Part shown: one piece after another, positions 14,244-25,400 of the stretch
How positions within the stretch are numbered: position 1 is the stretch's first letter
Layout: each line of letters opens with the position of its first letter
Assembly: GCA_030268105.1 (NCBI GenBank)
Contig: BSDZ01000038.1
Coordinates: 124,001 to 188,000, forward strand
Length of the DNA stretch: 64,000 nucleotides
Reading direction: 5' to 3'
Source: Volvox africanus
Taxonomy: Eukaryota > Chlorophyta > Chlorophyceae > Chlamydomonadales > Volvocaceae
Notes under the pieces: generated by a model
What the model saw: the letters and a program-made list of their open reading frames with translations, nothing else
Databases searched by the model: none
What the model was told of the DNA's origin: nothing
Translations under genes and position numbers: made by a program

Positions 14244-16881
14244 ATGATGGAGGCGCTCTCTCATCCTCACACGGCTCACCGCCGACCCATCTACGACCGC
14301 ACCTATCCACCACTGAGGCGCTTCTCCTTCCCATGGCGCATCGTCGCCACTTGGGTCAGCGCCGTCTTTTGGTGAGTGGGCGGGCAGCGAACAAAAACAT
14401 ACCAGGAAGCTACACAGGAAGAAAAGATAAGTTTTGCCGGAAAATGGCCATTACACCATTGCTGCGTTATTTTACCCTTTCTGGAGATGGGACGCGGCGC
14501 GCGGAAGGAGCTCTCGCTTCAAAGAGCCGTAAGCCCGTCAGAGAGGCAGCTTATCCCTTTTCCTTTATTCAGATGGATGACGGACGGAATGATGGACTTT
14601 AATGAGTCCAGTCGACGTTTGTTCCCTTGGTTGCATTTTTGTTTTCGCGGCGGGCAGTCGGCGCTCTGTTGGGGCTACGTCGTCACCGCATTAAACAAAA
14701 GAGTGTTGTATGTTGTTTGCGGTTGCCTCCATTAAAAAGGCGCTTTGCAGCTGTTGGGAATTTATTCCTGCACTTCACTGTTTAGCACCTGGATGTGACA
14801 CCCGGGATTAGTATGAAATATCCAATTACTGATATGAATACACAGTCGTGCTCGTATATGTGTGTGAGAGCGAGAGCGAGAGACAGAGTGCAGGCAATTA
14901 GAAGCAGGCAAGAAAACATCGTCCTGGAATGTGATGTCCCATGGGTCGGATAATCGACCCAGATCAACCCACGGGTCACTTTGAATCCATGCCACCGCAC
15001 GCCTCAACTCTGTTTGTATGAGAAACCTCCCTCTTAACTGCCCCAGCTTCCCCCACGTTAGTTGGCGGTAAGCGACAACAAACTCAACCAACAACAAAGT
15101 CAACCAACGAATTCCCGTGCAACGACCATGTGCCTTTTTTGCCTCCCAAGGTTGTTTTCAACTCCGTGGCTCGCGGTCCGTTATGTGGCACCGAATAACC
15201 TCCAGGTACGAAAAATAAAATATCAAATGAAACCAATTAATGAGAAAGAGTTATTTACGGCTTCGGAGCCTACGCTGTGAAATGTTTCTGTGTGACAATG
15301 CGGATCTGTCCGGTCGCGGAAGGGGGAGACCCAGGCCAAGCCGGGACGAGCGTCACGCGCATATCTGAAGGACTTGGTGAAGAAAGGTCGCATGTACGAC
15401 CCAGCAGGAGAGGGAGCCTCCACTTGGTCGTATTCCGCGTCATGATACGTAGAAGGGGATTGAAGGACCGCACCTCCTGGGCCGCGTGGTGCGCCCGCGA
15501 GGGAGATGAGCAGAGGCTGAATCGAGGGGCTGGAAGACTCCGTACAGCTTCCTGTCCTTGTCTGTCCTTCCGTGTGGTAGATTGGGCAGAGGGGCCTTAT
15601 TCGGTCCTTCATAACGGCGCGCAGACATGTCGTACAGTCGAGACATCCCGCAATCACCCCGCAATCAAGGATTCACTTCATGAGCCATGGAAAGTATAAT
15701 GGTCGACTGTCGTACAGTAGCCGTACGCGATACCTAACACACATTCCTCCTCCCTCGTGGCCCCAGGACAACTTGGAGGACATCGAACGCAGCTACCTTG
15801 ACATAGTGACTCCCATTGTGACCTTCGTTCAGGACACCGCCTACAAGGCTGTCAACATTGCTGACGTGACGGTGGGGACGCGCGTTTGGTGGTTTCTTTA
15901 ATTTTTTTTTCTGCGACTACTGCAACACTTACACGTACACTTACACGTAGCAATTTACGATGGCGCGGTGGTGCCTGGGGGATTGGGGACTTTCCCGCGT
16001 ATCCGACCTTCTCCGCTGAACTCCTCCGGGACCAGTACGTACGGCCTCGTGCAAGGCCCACCTCGCTTTGAGCCAAGATGTTAAGATCGCTGCCAGTCAC
16101 CGCCGCCGCCGCCACCGCCGCTGCCACCGCCACCACCATCCACCACCACCACCGCCGCTACGACCACCATCGCCGATGCTGACCCCGGCCCCCTCCGCTC
16201 CCTCTCTACAGACTGATTGGGCTCTCAACACTGCCGCCCACATTTACCACAACAACTTGAAGGGCATGGAACGCACCGCGGACTGGGCCCTCACGCAGCT
16301 GGAGCACCGCCTGCGCATCCTCAAGGTCCGTACGTCCCTCCGTCTGTCCGTCTGTCTGTCTGTTTTTTGGGGAAGAGGAGGAGTGTGATGCTTGTGTGAA
16401 TGTACGAACATTAAGAAGTATTCTGTTCTATCGGATCTCGGTTGAGCAGCTCGAAGTAATCGGTGTTAAGGTCCAGGGCTCAGTCTCAGTCCAGGAGGTT
16501 GCTGCGATTTAGAGCTGATGACATGTAGCGGGCGGTGAGCGGGATGGGGCCATGCGGGGCCCCCAGGGCAGGTCGCGGCACGAGGGCGCATCGCATCAAA
16601 TGGTTGCGGTGGGTACGACACAAGCAAAACACCTCGCTGGCTGTGCTGCTGTTGTACCCTCTTTACGGCTCACCATTCCGTGTCGCCGCCGCCGCCGCCG
16701 TAAGCACCCCGCCATCATTACTGCTGTCCAAAACACACACACACCACCCCACCCGCAGGATGAGGGGCTCAATGGCATCTTGAAAGCTCTGTCGTACGAT
16801 GTCCTAATCCCCGAGGACCGCCACTGGAAGGCCACGGGGTTTCTGGCAACAGGGCCGATGGCGCCCGGCAAGTTGCTGTGA
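14244..16881 (+). CDS. Small unrecognised protein, five exons
   Basis: Not recognised. A splice-consistent model joins 14244-14371, 15151-15205, 15767-15871, 16212-16325 and 16759-16881 into 174 aa (525 nt including stop). The N-terminal ~60 residues are basic-aromatic then hydrophobic (FPWRIVATWVSAVFW, then LFSTPWLAVRYVAP), possibly a membrane anchor or hairpin. The rest reads as amphipathic helices: a segment beginning DNLEDIERSYLDIVTPIV, a second with two TDWAL/ADWAL repeats, and a C-terminal segment ending in GPMAPGKLL. Such helices after a hydrophobic hairpin resemble lipid-droplet or membrane-surface proteins in layout only. Exons 3-5 are well supported by clean splice sites and shared phase 0. 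The first two exons are less certain, because the 15151 exon is short and the 15.3-15.7 kb interval was skipped despite open frames. Confidence 0.55.
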
Positions 16882-17264
16882 TGGTGGTGGGGAGGCAGGT
16901 GGGGTGAAGGAGGGGTGAGGCGGGAGAGAGGGAAGAAAGAGAAGACGCGGTTGTGCCACTGATATGGGTGCTACTGCTGCGATGATGCCGCAAGAATGAC
17001 ATGACGGAATGTGTGTGTAGGCTGCTAAAGAACGAGATGCGGTGAGACGGTGCAACACCTTCATATGCTTTTCTTGCTGCGCTGCGTCTACGAACGCCTG
17101 ATAAGCACCGTATGTATAACACCGCACGACGTTGTTTCACCGAATCGATTCGCAGAGTATCATCGGCTCTTCGGTAGTTCCTGAGAAGAGGTTCCCTTCA
17201 TCTTTCATCTAGTGGTGGTCATCATGGTGAAATTACCAGCAACGGTTTGAAGTCGTGGAGCGAA

Positions 17265-17342
17265 GGGGGAGGGGGAGGGGGAGGGGGAGGGGGAGGGGGA
17301 GGGGGAGGGGGAGGGGGAGGGGGAGGGGGAGGGGGAGGGGGA
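17265..17342. repeat. (GGGGGA)13 tandem repeat
   Basis: Thirteen uninterrupted copies of GGGGGA (78 bp). The G-runs could form G-quadruplex structures on the + strand. It yields GR- and PS-repeat open frames that are not genes. Confidence 0.95.
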
Positions 17343-17985
17343 GTCAGATGTTTTTTTTGCGTCGCGGAAGGGAACGTGGTGTGAAGGTTTTGGGAGGGCG
17401 AGATGATGGCGATAGGCGGCCGATGGGGCGTGGTAGAGGCGACGTGCTGTGTGTCCGGGCAGAGGAGGGGGGGGGAGGGGCGTTGTAACTGAATGCATCT
17501 GTCTTGATTGTTAAATGGTGGTGGTGGTGGTGGGTTCGACTATCGACTGCATCAATATCATTATGATCATCCTGTAGTAGCTCTATTTGAAATAATTTGT
17601 CATGCGTGACGGTGAAGCGTTAGTTCGCTCGGCAAAAGGACCCTGCTGAAGGGTTTGATTCGGCTTACAACCACGCGGTATAGGGTGTTGACTGTGCCGT
17701 ACCACATTGTACCGCATCACCTCATGTAATCTCTCAGGCGTTGTCCCTTCATTCGTCCCATCTTCGAATGGTCACCTGTACAGCCACTGCGAAACTCTAC
17801 TTTCCAAGATCGTCTGGAGCTATATTATCAACCCCTGTTACCAACCGCCGTGCCGTATTGCGGTAAAAGATGTGTAGCACTCGACGGTGGCGTTGTGAAG
17901 CAAGTGGAGCGAGATTACGTGTTTGAATTGCTCTGTCACAACATATTAGCGAACGTCGTACACAGTGTGTGTACAATGTAGTACG

Positions 17986-18002
17986 AAACCCTAAAACCCT
18001 AA
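17986..18002. repeat. Interstitial telomere-like tract
   Basis: AAACCCTAAAACCCTAA, about two units of the Chlamydomonas-type telomere repeat TTTTAGGG read on the minus strand, in intergenic DNA. Confidence 0.7.
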
Positions 18003-19241
18003 GTTAGTCAACATCACGGTGTCGATGAGGTTGTTGGGTGCTCCATGTAGCCCTCATTGCAACATCATGAAGGCTGGCTCCCTCTGATTGCAGCAGTACG
18101 GACAAGTACATGAGTTTGGATTGGGAAAAGTCAGCACGGGATGAGTCACGGGGTGTACCATTCACTCGGCAGCATCATCAATGTGCGCTATTAGCTACAT
18201 AACGAAGAAATTGTTTTCACCCAGGAAGGGTAGAAGTACAGATCGCTGTCGCTGTTTTTGTCCTTGCCCACCATGCACTGCAAAACTAAAACATAGGATC
18301 TTGCCCCTGCCTCTACTACTGCTTACTGCTACTGCTGCTACTGCTGCTACTAACTGCTTACTGCTAACTTACCGTTAGGAGTTACCTAGGAGTTGTTAAC
18401 TATGCTCACTCCCTACCTTCGCTCCAAAACAGCGTAATATCAGAACTGATCGGTTCTGAAGGGTTCCCGATCCCACCTAGACGAAAAGATGGAGGGACGG
18501 GAGTATCTACTTAAGTAGAAATACAACATTTCCCAAATGACATGCCTAACTATGTATGGAAAAACTGTTTTCCCCTCCACCCCCCTTCACTAAGAGGGAG
18601 TGGATTGCCGCCAAAATCTGTTGGCGATGTGTTTTCCAATAGATAGATGTGTTCCGTCGGTCTATCTATCTACTTCCCCCTTGCGAGGATGGCACGTACT
18701 TCCCTGCTGAGCCAAGAAGGAGAATAAACTAGGACGAGGATGCCAGTGGATATCTGAGGGGGCCGGGCCACACTTGCAAGTACCTGCCAACTAATCAGGA
18801 TAACCATCAGGACGGCGAGGCATTAGCAGTGAGGGTAGATGTGCACGCAACACTTGACCTCGCGGCTCCGGCTGCGCTGCCCATGTGCATTGACAGTTCC
18901 ATTGGACTCTGATATGATTTTCACACCTGTCCAATTCCAAACGCGTCAGTGCATTGTCCGGGGTCCGGCGATTTATTCGTTGGAAACGGTTGTGGAGGAA
19001 GATGGCGTCGGCCACTTGGCCTGCCAAATTTACCACCCATCCTATAGGGTATGGCTGAAGGTATTTGCGATGGACTTCGTGGCTAACTGTTCTGTATAGT
19101 GCAAATGAGCTTGACATACCGTAGCCTTGATACGATTATTAGCTTTGTTACGTTCATACAACACGACCAACCGTTCTGAAGAAATTGCATTAAAGTAGGC
19201 ATTTTGTGTTACATTCAACAACCTTCACATACCAAGGCAAG

Positions 19242-20772
19242 ATGGCAATTCAGGACTCCCGGGGTGCGGTCACACGTTTCTTGTCACATACGGCCATGCG
19301 AATAGTTTGTTGTCACGAAGATCCTTGAAATGCAGTTATCCTGGTCCTGGCAATAATGTTCACCACCGGGGCTCTCCTCCAGCTCCTGGTGAGGAGTTGA
19401 CGATGACTATGATTCCGTGTTGTCGAGGACGCGCTTTGGTAACCTAATACCATATGTGTTCTTTATCGTAGGGATGTGTACTCTTCAACAATTGGTAAGG
19501 TTGTGGGGTTGATGTTTTTCCAGGTGCCGATGGGTTTTCGCGGTCTACGCCGCACATTACTGGCCCGACTCGACTCGCCCCATCCCGCCCCGCCCCGCTC
19601 AAAGCAATCATATTAACCGCATCAATTAGAAGTACAGGTATCAGGTTGGGCGGTACACATGTTTGTTTCTAGCGTGTATCTGTCTGTCCCTCTTACTCTC
19701 TCTCTCGCGCGCAAAAGCGATACATATGCATTGGCGTGTTCCGCCAGCCAAGCGGCATCACCCTCCCACCGACTCCGCTCGCTGTGCAGGTGGCCTATGC
19801 TAGCGGGCATCATGTACGTGCTCGTTCCAATGCCGTACTTATTCTTTGGAAGCTCTAGCGACGACGGGTACGCCCTGTACGGCAGTACGATCCAAAGCGG
19901 GTAGGTGGTGGCGGACTGGCGATGGCCATGAATAAACCATCTGAATGGGCCTTGCTTAGCTTCCTCATAAAAGCCTGTTGTTACCGATAACTATCATTGA
20001 AATAAAGGTTCCTTTAACTTCAATTTTACTTTGAACTTTTTCTTTACGAATGTATGAAGGACATTGCTCTGCATTTCCCGTCACTCGGTCATCCCCTGCC
20101 TTACAGACCTTGTACTCCGTACATACCCACCAATGCCTCACGTAGGGCAATTTAGCCTCGCATACGCCATCCGGCTAACCCTTTCCCCCTCCCTCCTTCC
20201 CTCCTTCCCTCCTCGCGGTTAGTACTTGTACTTCATACCAGCATCTCTACAGTAGTACCACGTATCGTATATGTATTCGCCTTACCCCCCTCCCTCGCTC
20301 CCTCGCTCCCTCGCTCCATTCCGGCCTGCGGCAGGTGGATGGATGCGGGGAAGTTCCTGACGGGCTTCTCGGCGGTGGGCTCTATCGCCATCCCCGCCAT
20401 CCTGGCGCATGCGAAGGTAAAAGGCAGCGGAGCGCGAGCCTTGGGGTAGGTGGGGGAATGGATACATGGTTTTGGTTTTTGCCTCGACCACCGAGGAGCT
20501 GGAGTTGGAGTTTTTCACTTGGTTGGGATAGTGAGGGGCTTGGGGGCGCGTGGTGGTCCAACGCAACCGTTGAACCCGTCTCCCTCCCCCTCCCTTTCAC
20601 CTATGGAGACCTGAAAGATTTAAAACCCATTTCCAATCGTCGTTCCATCTGGCGCTGCCCGCAGATCATCACGATCGGGGCGCTGATCATGGAGCTCGCG
20701 GCGGCCATGGTGCTAGGCGCCACCGTACTTACGTACGATTACTTCAGCAGCAAAGATATAGGTTTCTTCTAA
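19242..20772 (+). CDS. VPS55: Vps55/LEPROT family endosomal membrane protein
   Basis: Vps55-type proteins are small four-helix membrane proteins of late endosomes that act with Vps68 in endosome-to-vacuole trafficking; the animal homologue is LEPROT. Six exons (19242-19263, 19336-19388, 19472-19494, 19790-19900, 20335-20416, 20665-20772) sum to 399 nt, 132 aa, the family's usual size. Helix 1 is VILVLAIMFTTGALLQLL. The family's Asn-Trp-Trp-Pro core follows (FNNWWPMLAGIMYVLVPMPY), then a polar loop, then the conserved DAGKFLTGF, helix 3 ending in PAILAHA, and helix 4 (IITIGALIMELAAAMVLGAT). The first exon encodes only seven residues plus one base; it was chosen because its donor phase exactly completes the Val codon of exon 2. 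The C-terminus ends in GFF. Confidence 0.9.
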
Positions 20773-22456
20773 CGAACGGAGAACGTCAACTAACCGTCAG
20801 TATCCTCCCGGACTGGCAAAATATCCTGCGCCCTAAATCCACGGCAGCGGATTTTCGTGGCGCTTGTAGCCCGCCTGATCTCTGGATCCGGAAATGGGAT
20901 AGGAATCCGAATCCGGATCCGACCCGTCAGCATCAGGCCAGGAGAGGAGCTGCGGTTGATGGAAGTTGGGATATGTCGTACGTTGATCGGGGCCCTTAAC
21001 CTGAAGCACTAGATTCGTGATGATAGTGAATAGCGAATGATGAAACGGATTCTCTTCTAGAATCCTATAGTTAAGGAATAACCGCGCTTCTGCGGGAGAA
21101 GGAGGGGTGCTGGGGGAGCACGTGAGGGGTCTGTCGGTTGGCTTAGACCTGACATTTTGACCGGGTCAAAGGTGGCAGTCAAAGGTGGCAGGGCCAACGA
21201 TGCCCGAAAGTCCGGGCATCAAGGTATGTGGCCGTGTATGGGCATCACGGCTTCGTGCCTGAATACGTCGTACATTGTACGTCGATTCACCCTTCTTCCC
21301 GGTATTAACAACTTAGTGGCCAGGGCAGTTAGGTGGACCCGTAAAAGCGCTGTCTTGCTTTTGTTTTGTCTTTGTTTTAATGTTGGTTGCGGCGACCTTC
21401 TGGGCGTGTGTGAGTGACAGTGTATGGGTGTTGCTCGACTTCACCGCTGGATGGACAGGAGGTGCAGGATGCATGTGTAGTACTGCAGCATATCATCAAA
21501 TGTCATAGTGCGGCAGTACAGCAGCCTTGTTGTGAAAGACTCTGCAAGACTGTGTACATCCCTGTAGTACATCAGACCTCGCGTATCACAGAACGCATAT
21601 CTCATATCGCTTGTTCTTATCAATTCATGTATCACATTCAAAATGGCACTTGACATCATGAGGACAAACTTTTAAATGAAGGCTAACCTTCTGTGGACGC
21701 TAACCTGCGCACTGGTTGGGGCCCTCGCGGGTGAAAGATATGTATGCAGGAGGGACACGCACCCAAGGGTCAAGTCAATTGGATGGCGCCATTTCATGAC
21801 ATCGTAAGGCATTCGATGCTTCCTTCCCCTAGGTTGATATATTTACGGCCCATGGATCAGTGTCTGAGAATAAGTATCAATAAGAATCCAGGACAAACAA
21901 CAACTTGAGCAGGATGAGTCGCGTAAAAATTTATGTTTTTAAATAATTGTGTTGCATTGTTGCAAAGCTCCGGTACGAATGTCGACAATGAAATTTCACC
22001 CGGGACTTCATTTCAGGTTCGAAGTCGACCTGAACGATCCGTACCGATGTTGTCGGTGCCGTTGCGTCGTTCTCCCAAAAGATATGCACATGCAGAGCGA
22101 AGATATTATGATTAAGATATAACCATTTTCTACCCTGAGATTCTCTCAATTTACAGTTTCCGAGACTGTCAATTTGGACGACTGTGGGTACGGCTGATTT
22201 GTTAACGGAATCATGGCGGAATCAAACTGTTACTGCCTAACTTTTCCCTAAACCTAATAACTTGTACGGAACTAAAAAACCACGCACGATTTTCGATCGC
22301 ACTAAACAAAAGGAATGACGAATCCGCTTGCAGACGCAGCAGCATGCGTTATCACCCCTACATGTTGAAGCCAATTGTCATCTGAGATTTTGATTGAATC
22401 AAAGGACGCATGAAGCAACTTCCGATGGACATTTATTGACGCGCAGCAAGGCCACG
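20773..22456. other. Intergenic spacer upstream of the phosphate transporter
   Basis: No coding exon recognised. It should hold the Vps55 3' UTR and the promoter and 5' UTR of the PiT transporter. A BamHI/EcoRI-like GGATCCG-rich patch near 20885-20925 is a short local direct repetition (ATCCGGAAAT.., AATCCGAATCCGG..) without an obvious role. Confidence 0.45.
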
Positions 22457-25400
22457 ATGGGTAATTGGGCTGACTATACTTGGATCATCATCGTGGGCTC
22501 CCTTGCTGCTTTCTTCACGGTATGAATGTATGCAGATTGTACTTGGTCTCACAAAATTTAAGCATGTTCGCAACTGCTTGCAGGCTTTTGGCATCGGTGA
22601 GGTGAAGTGTTACATTACGCCAAGCTTCTGTGGGAGAATAAACCGGACTCGCTGAGAAATGCTCAAAGTTAATCTCTGAATAGCCGTTTTAATAGTTTCT
22701 GTTCCGGGCGGCATAGTAAGCAGTTGCACAACAAGACAGTCTGTGTTGTGTTTGTTGTAAGTAAGAATTCTGCGACCTATTTATCTAGTACGTAGTGAAG
22801 CATAGCTTAGCCATTACGTTTGTGGTATCGGAGATTCCTTTGCCGGCACCTCTTTACTCATGTCGGTCGACCTCTTTACCGGCACCTCTTTACATCGTGG
22901 AAAATTACCAACTTCTCGCATTCCGATCCTTCAGGCGCCAATGACGTTGCAAATGCGTTTGGTAGCAGCGTGGCTGCCAGGACACTCACCATGCGACAAG
23001 CCTTACTTATCGCAGCGGTATGCGAATTCAGCGGCGCAGTGCTCCTGGTGAGCTCCGCTGGCGGCACGGCCGTCACGCCTTATAATCCAATACCTCCCTT
23101 TCGCGTCCCAGCCATTCAGCTGCACGCAGAGGGGCTTTACGGTTGTTTGGATAATGAGTTTATCCAGTTACATGCCCCTCGCCCGTAGCCTTAGACACCC
23201 TAAGGACACAAAATCTGAAAATCGGGGAGCGATTTCGAGTTGAATTTCCCTGCATCATTTTGTTATCTTGTAGATAGATCCTCTGACACCCCATCCTTTG
23301 GTTCTTCCTCCTACCCTGACCCAACTCGTCTTAACTATTCATTGCAAACCTTAGCACCACCAGCAGCAGCGGGATTCGTTCAGCATCTTGACTCACCCTT
23401 TCTCCGTTTCATCCCCAGCGCCTCCTGTCGATTGATCTGGGTCGCATGGCCGTGTTCGTGCCACGCTCCCCCGCCGCCCATCCATCCCACCCCTGCAGGG
23501 CGCAGAGGTGACCCTCACGGTGTCCGGGGGCATCGCGCGCCTCTCAGCGTTTTACAGCGACCCAGAGATTTACATGTACGGCATGCTGTGCGCTCTGGTT
23601 GCATCCGGGACGTGGTTACTTCTGGCCACCTACCTAAGCCTCCCGGTGTCCACCACACATTCCACAAGTGAGAGCGAAAGGTTGACTGAGTTGACTAAGA
23701 TTGCGTCCCGCCGTCCCAACATGCTTGCCGTACGCGACCAAACTCGGGCCCCCTCCACCCGCTTCGTGTGGTGAGAAGACAATACAAAAAGTGCGTTACG
23801 ACACGCAACACGCACCCCTAACCCTTCCTTCTCACCCCAGCATCGAATGGCCTCACCGCGGCCCCTGCGGTACTGAGTACGGATATCGGCCTTTATTTTT
23901 TAATGGCTTCCGGGTTTCACCCGTGCGTTTCCCGCCCCTGTCCCTCGCGCCCTTTCCTCCTCCAGTCGGTGGCGTGCTGGGGTTCGCGTTCGTGTACGGC
24001 GGGCCCGATGCGGTATTATGGTTAGAGCCTCAAGATACATTTCCCTACATGAACGGCTTGGTCCCTATCGTTCTCGCGTAAGTGTACGGTATGCGAATCA
24101 TAATACGACGGTGTTCAACTGAAATGGAAGGTAGACGGAAAGAGACGGGAGGAGGGGAGGACTGGGCAAGAATGTTTGGAGGCTTTGCCGGTTTTTTCCC
24201 TTGCCCAGCTCCGTACAGCTCCCGGTGAGGACGGGTGGGGTGGGGTGGGGGGTCTCGCTCACTTCTGCCACTCAGCCCCCTACTGGGGTTACGCACACAG
24301 CTCCCGCAAATCCTCTCATATCCCTCCCACCCCACCCCGCTGCTCGGCATGGCGTGGGACAGCGGTTGTTGACTTCCGGGTCCGTTGTTTTCTCCACTTA
24401 ACCCCGGGTCACGTACACATACACGCACTGCAGGTGGTTCACGAGCCCGCTCATATCCGGACTTGCTGCCGCATTCCTGTTCGTATTGGTTCGCTCAACT
24501 ATTCTCCGGCGGGCGATGAGTCAGGAGCTCGCCATCTGGGTAGGTGGTGAGGTGGAGGTATGGAGTGCAGTTGTTCTGCAAGTAGGCGTGGTAGGAGGGA
24601 CTCCACAGCTCCGAAACCGCCCTCTCGACCGTTGTCTCCCTGCCCCGCAGTCTCTGCCGGTGCTGGTTCTGTTCACCGTCTTCATCAACCTGTTCTTCGT
24701 CCTGTACAAGGTGACCGGTGCAAGGGCGGGTCAGCCCTGGGTTTTGGAGTCCGGCCCTACAGCTAGGGGTTTTTGACGGAACACAGGAGCAGTGACCTCC
24801 CCCTGGAAGGGGGATCCTATGAGCAGGGGTGCGTGCTGTGCACTGGTACAGTGGCTGCGTGCGGAGCTGTATTCCTTGCTCCAAGTTGTACGAATGATGT
24901 GACAAGAAACAACAAAACGGAGGGAAACCCAAATCCCAACGGAAGACTCAGCTAAACCCTGAGAGCCCCCTCCCGTTGTAAACACAAACTCAAATCGCCA
25001 CTGCATCTGGGTGGATGTACGCCTCCGCCCCATACCTCTCAGGGCTCCGAAGCCCGGCGGGCGTGTAGCTCGAACAAATGTGCCTGGATCAGTGCTGCAG
25101 CGGGGGCCGGATGTGCGCTGCTGACGGCCCTCGTGGCAGTGCCGTTCATGAGACACCGGATACGGGCGGCGGCGCTGGTCAGGTAACGTGGGTTGGGTGG
25201 GGAGGCCATGGCCAGGTGACATGGGAGTGGAGCATGACGCATGATGGCACAGGGGAGGGGCTGAGGTTAGAGAGAGGCAGCGACTCGGTCGGTTAATCAA
25301 CTGGAAGCCAACGGTATCAAGGGCACGCGGGTGTTGGTGTTGCTGCACGCGAGGTGTACATTTGCGCGGGGTGTTCGCCGATGAGGTTTCGCATGCGGTT

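Larger units (their letters stand above)
16882..19241. other. Gene-poor spacer
   Basis: No supportable gene. It contains a (GGGGGA)n tract, a telomere-like tract at 17986-18002, CTA/CTG-rich DNA near 18310-18360 and a small ATAGATAGA/TCTATCTAT inverted pair near 18640-18670. A frame of 86 codons at 18839 and its antisense partner lack splice context. Confidence 0.5.

Noticed and set aside
15277..15699. 140-codon frame between exons of the small unknown gene
   Set aside because: No acceptor/donor pair joins it in phase with the flanking exons better than skipping it, and it resembles no family.
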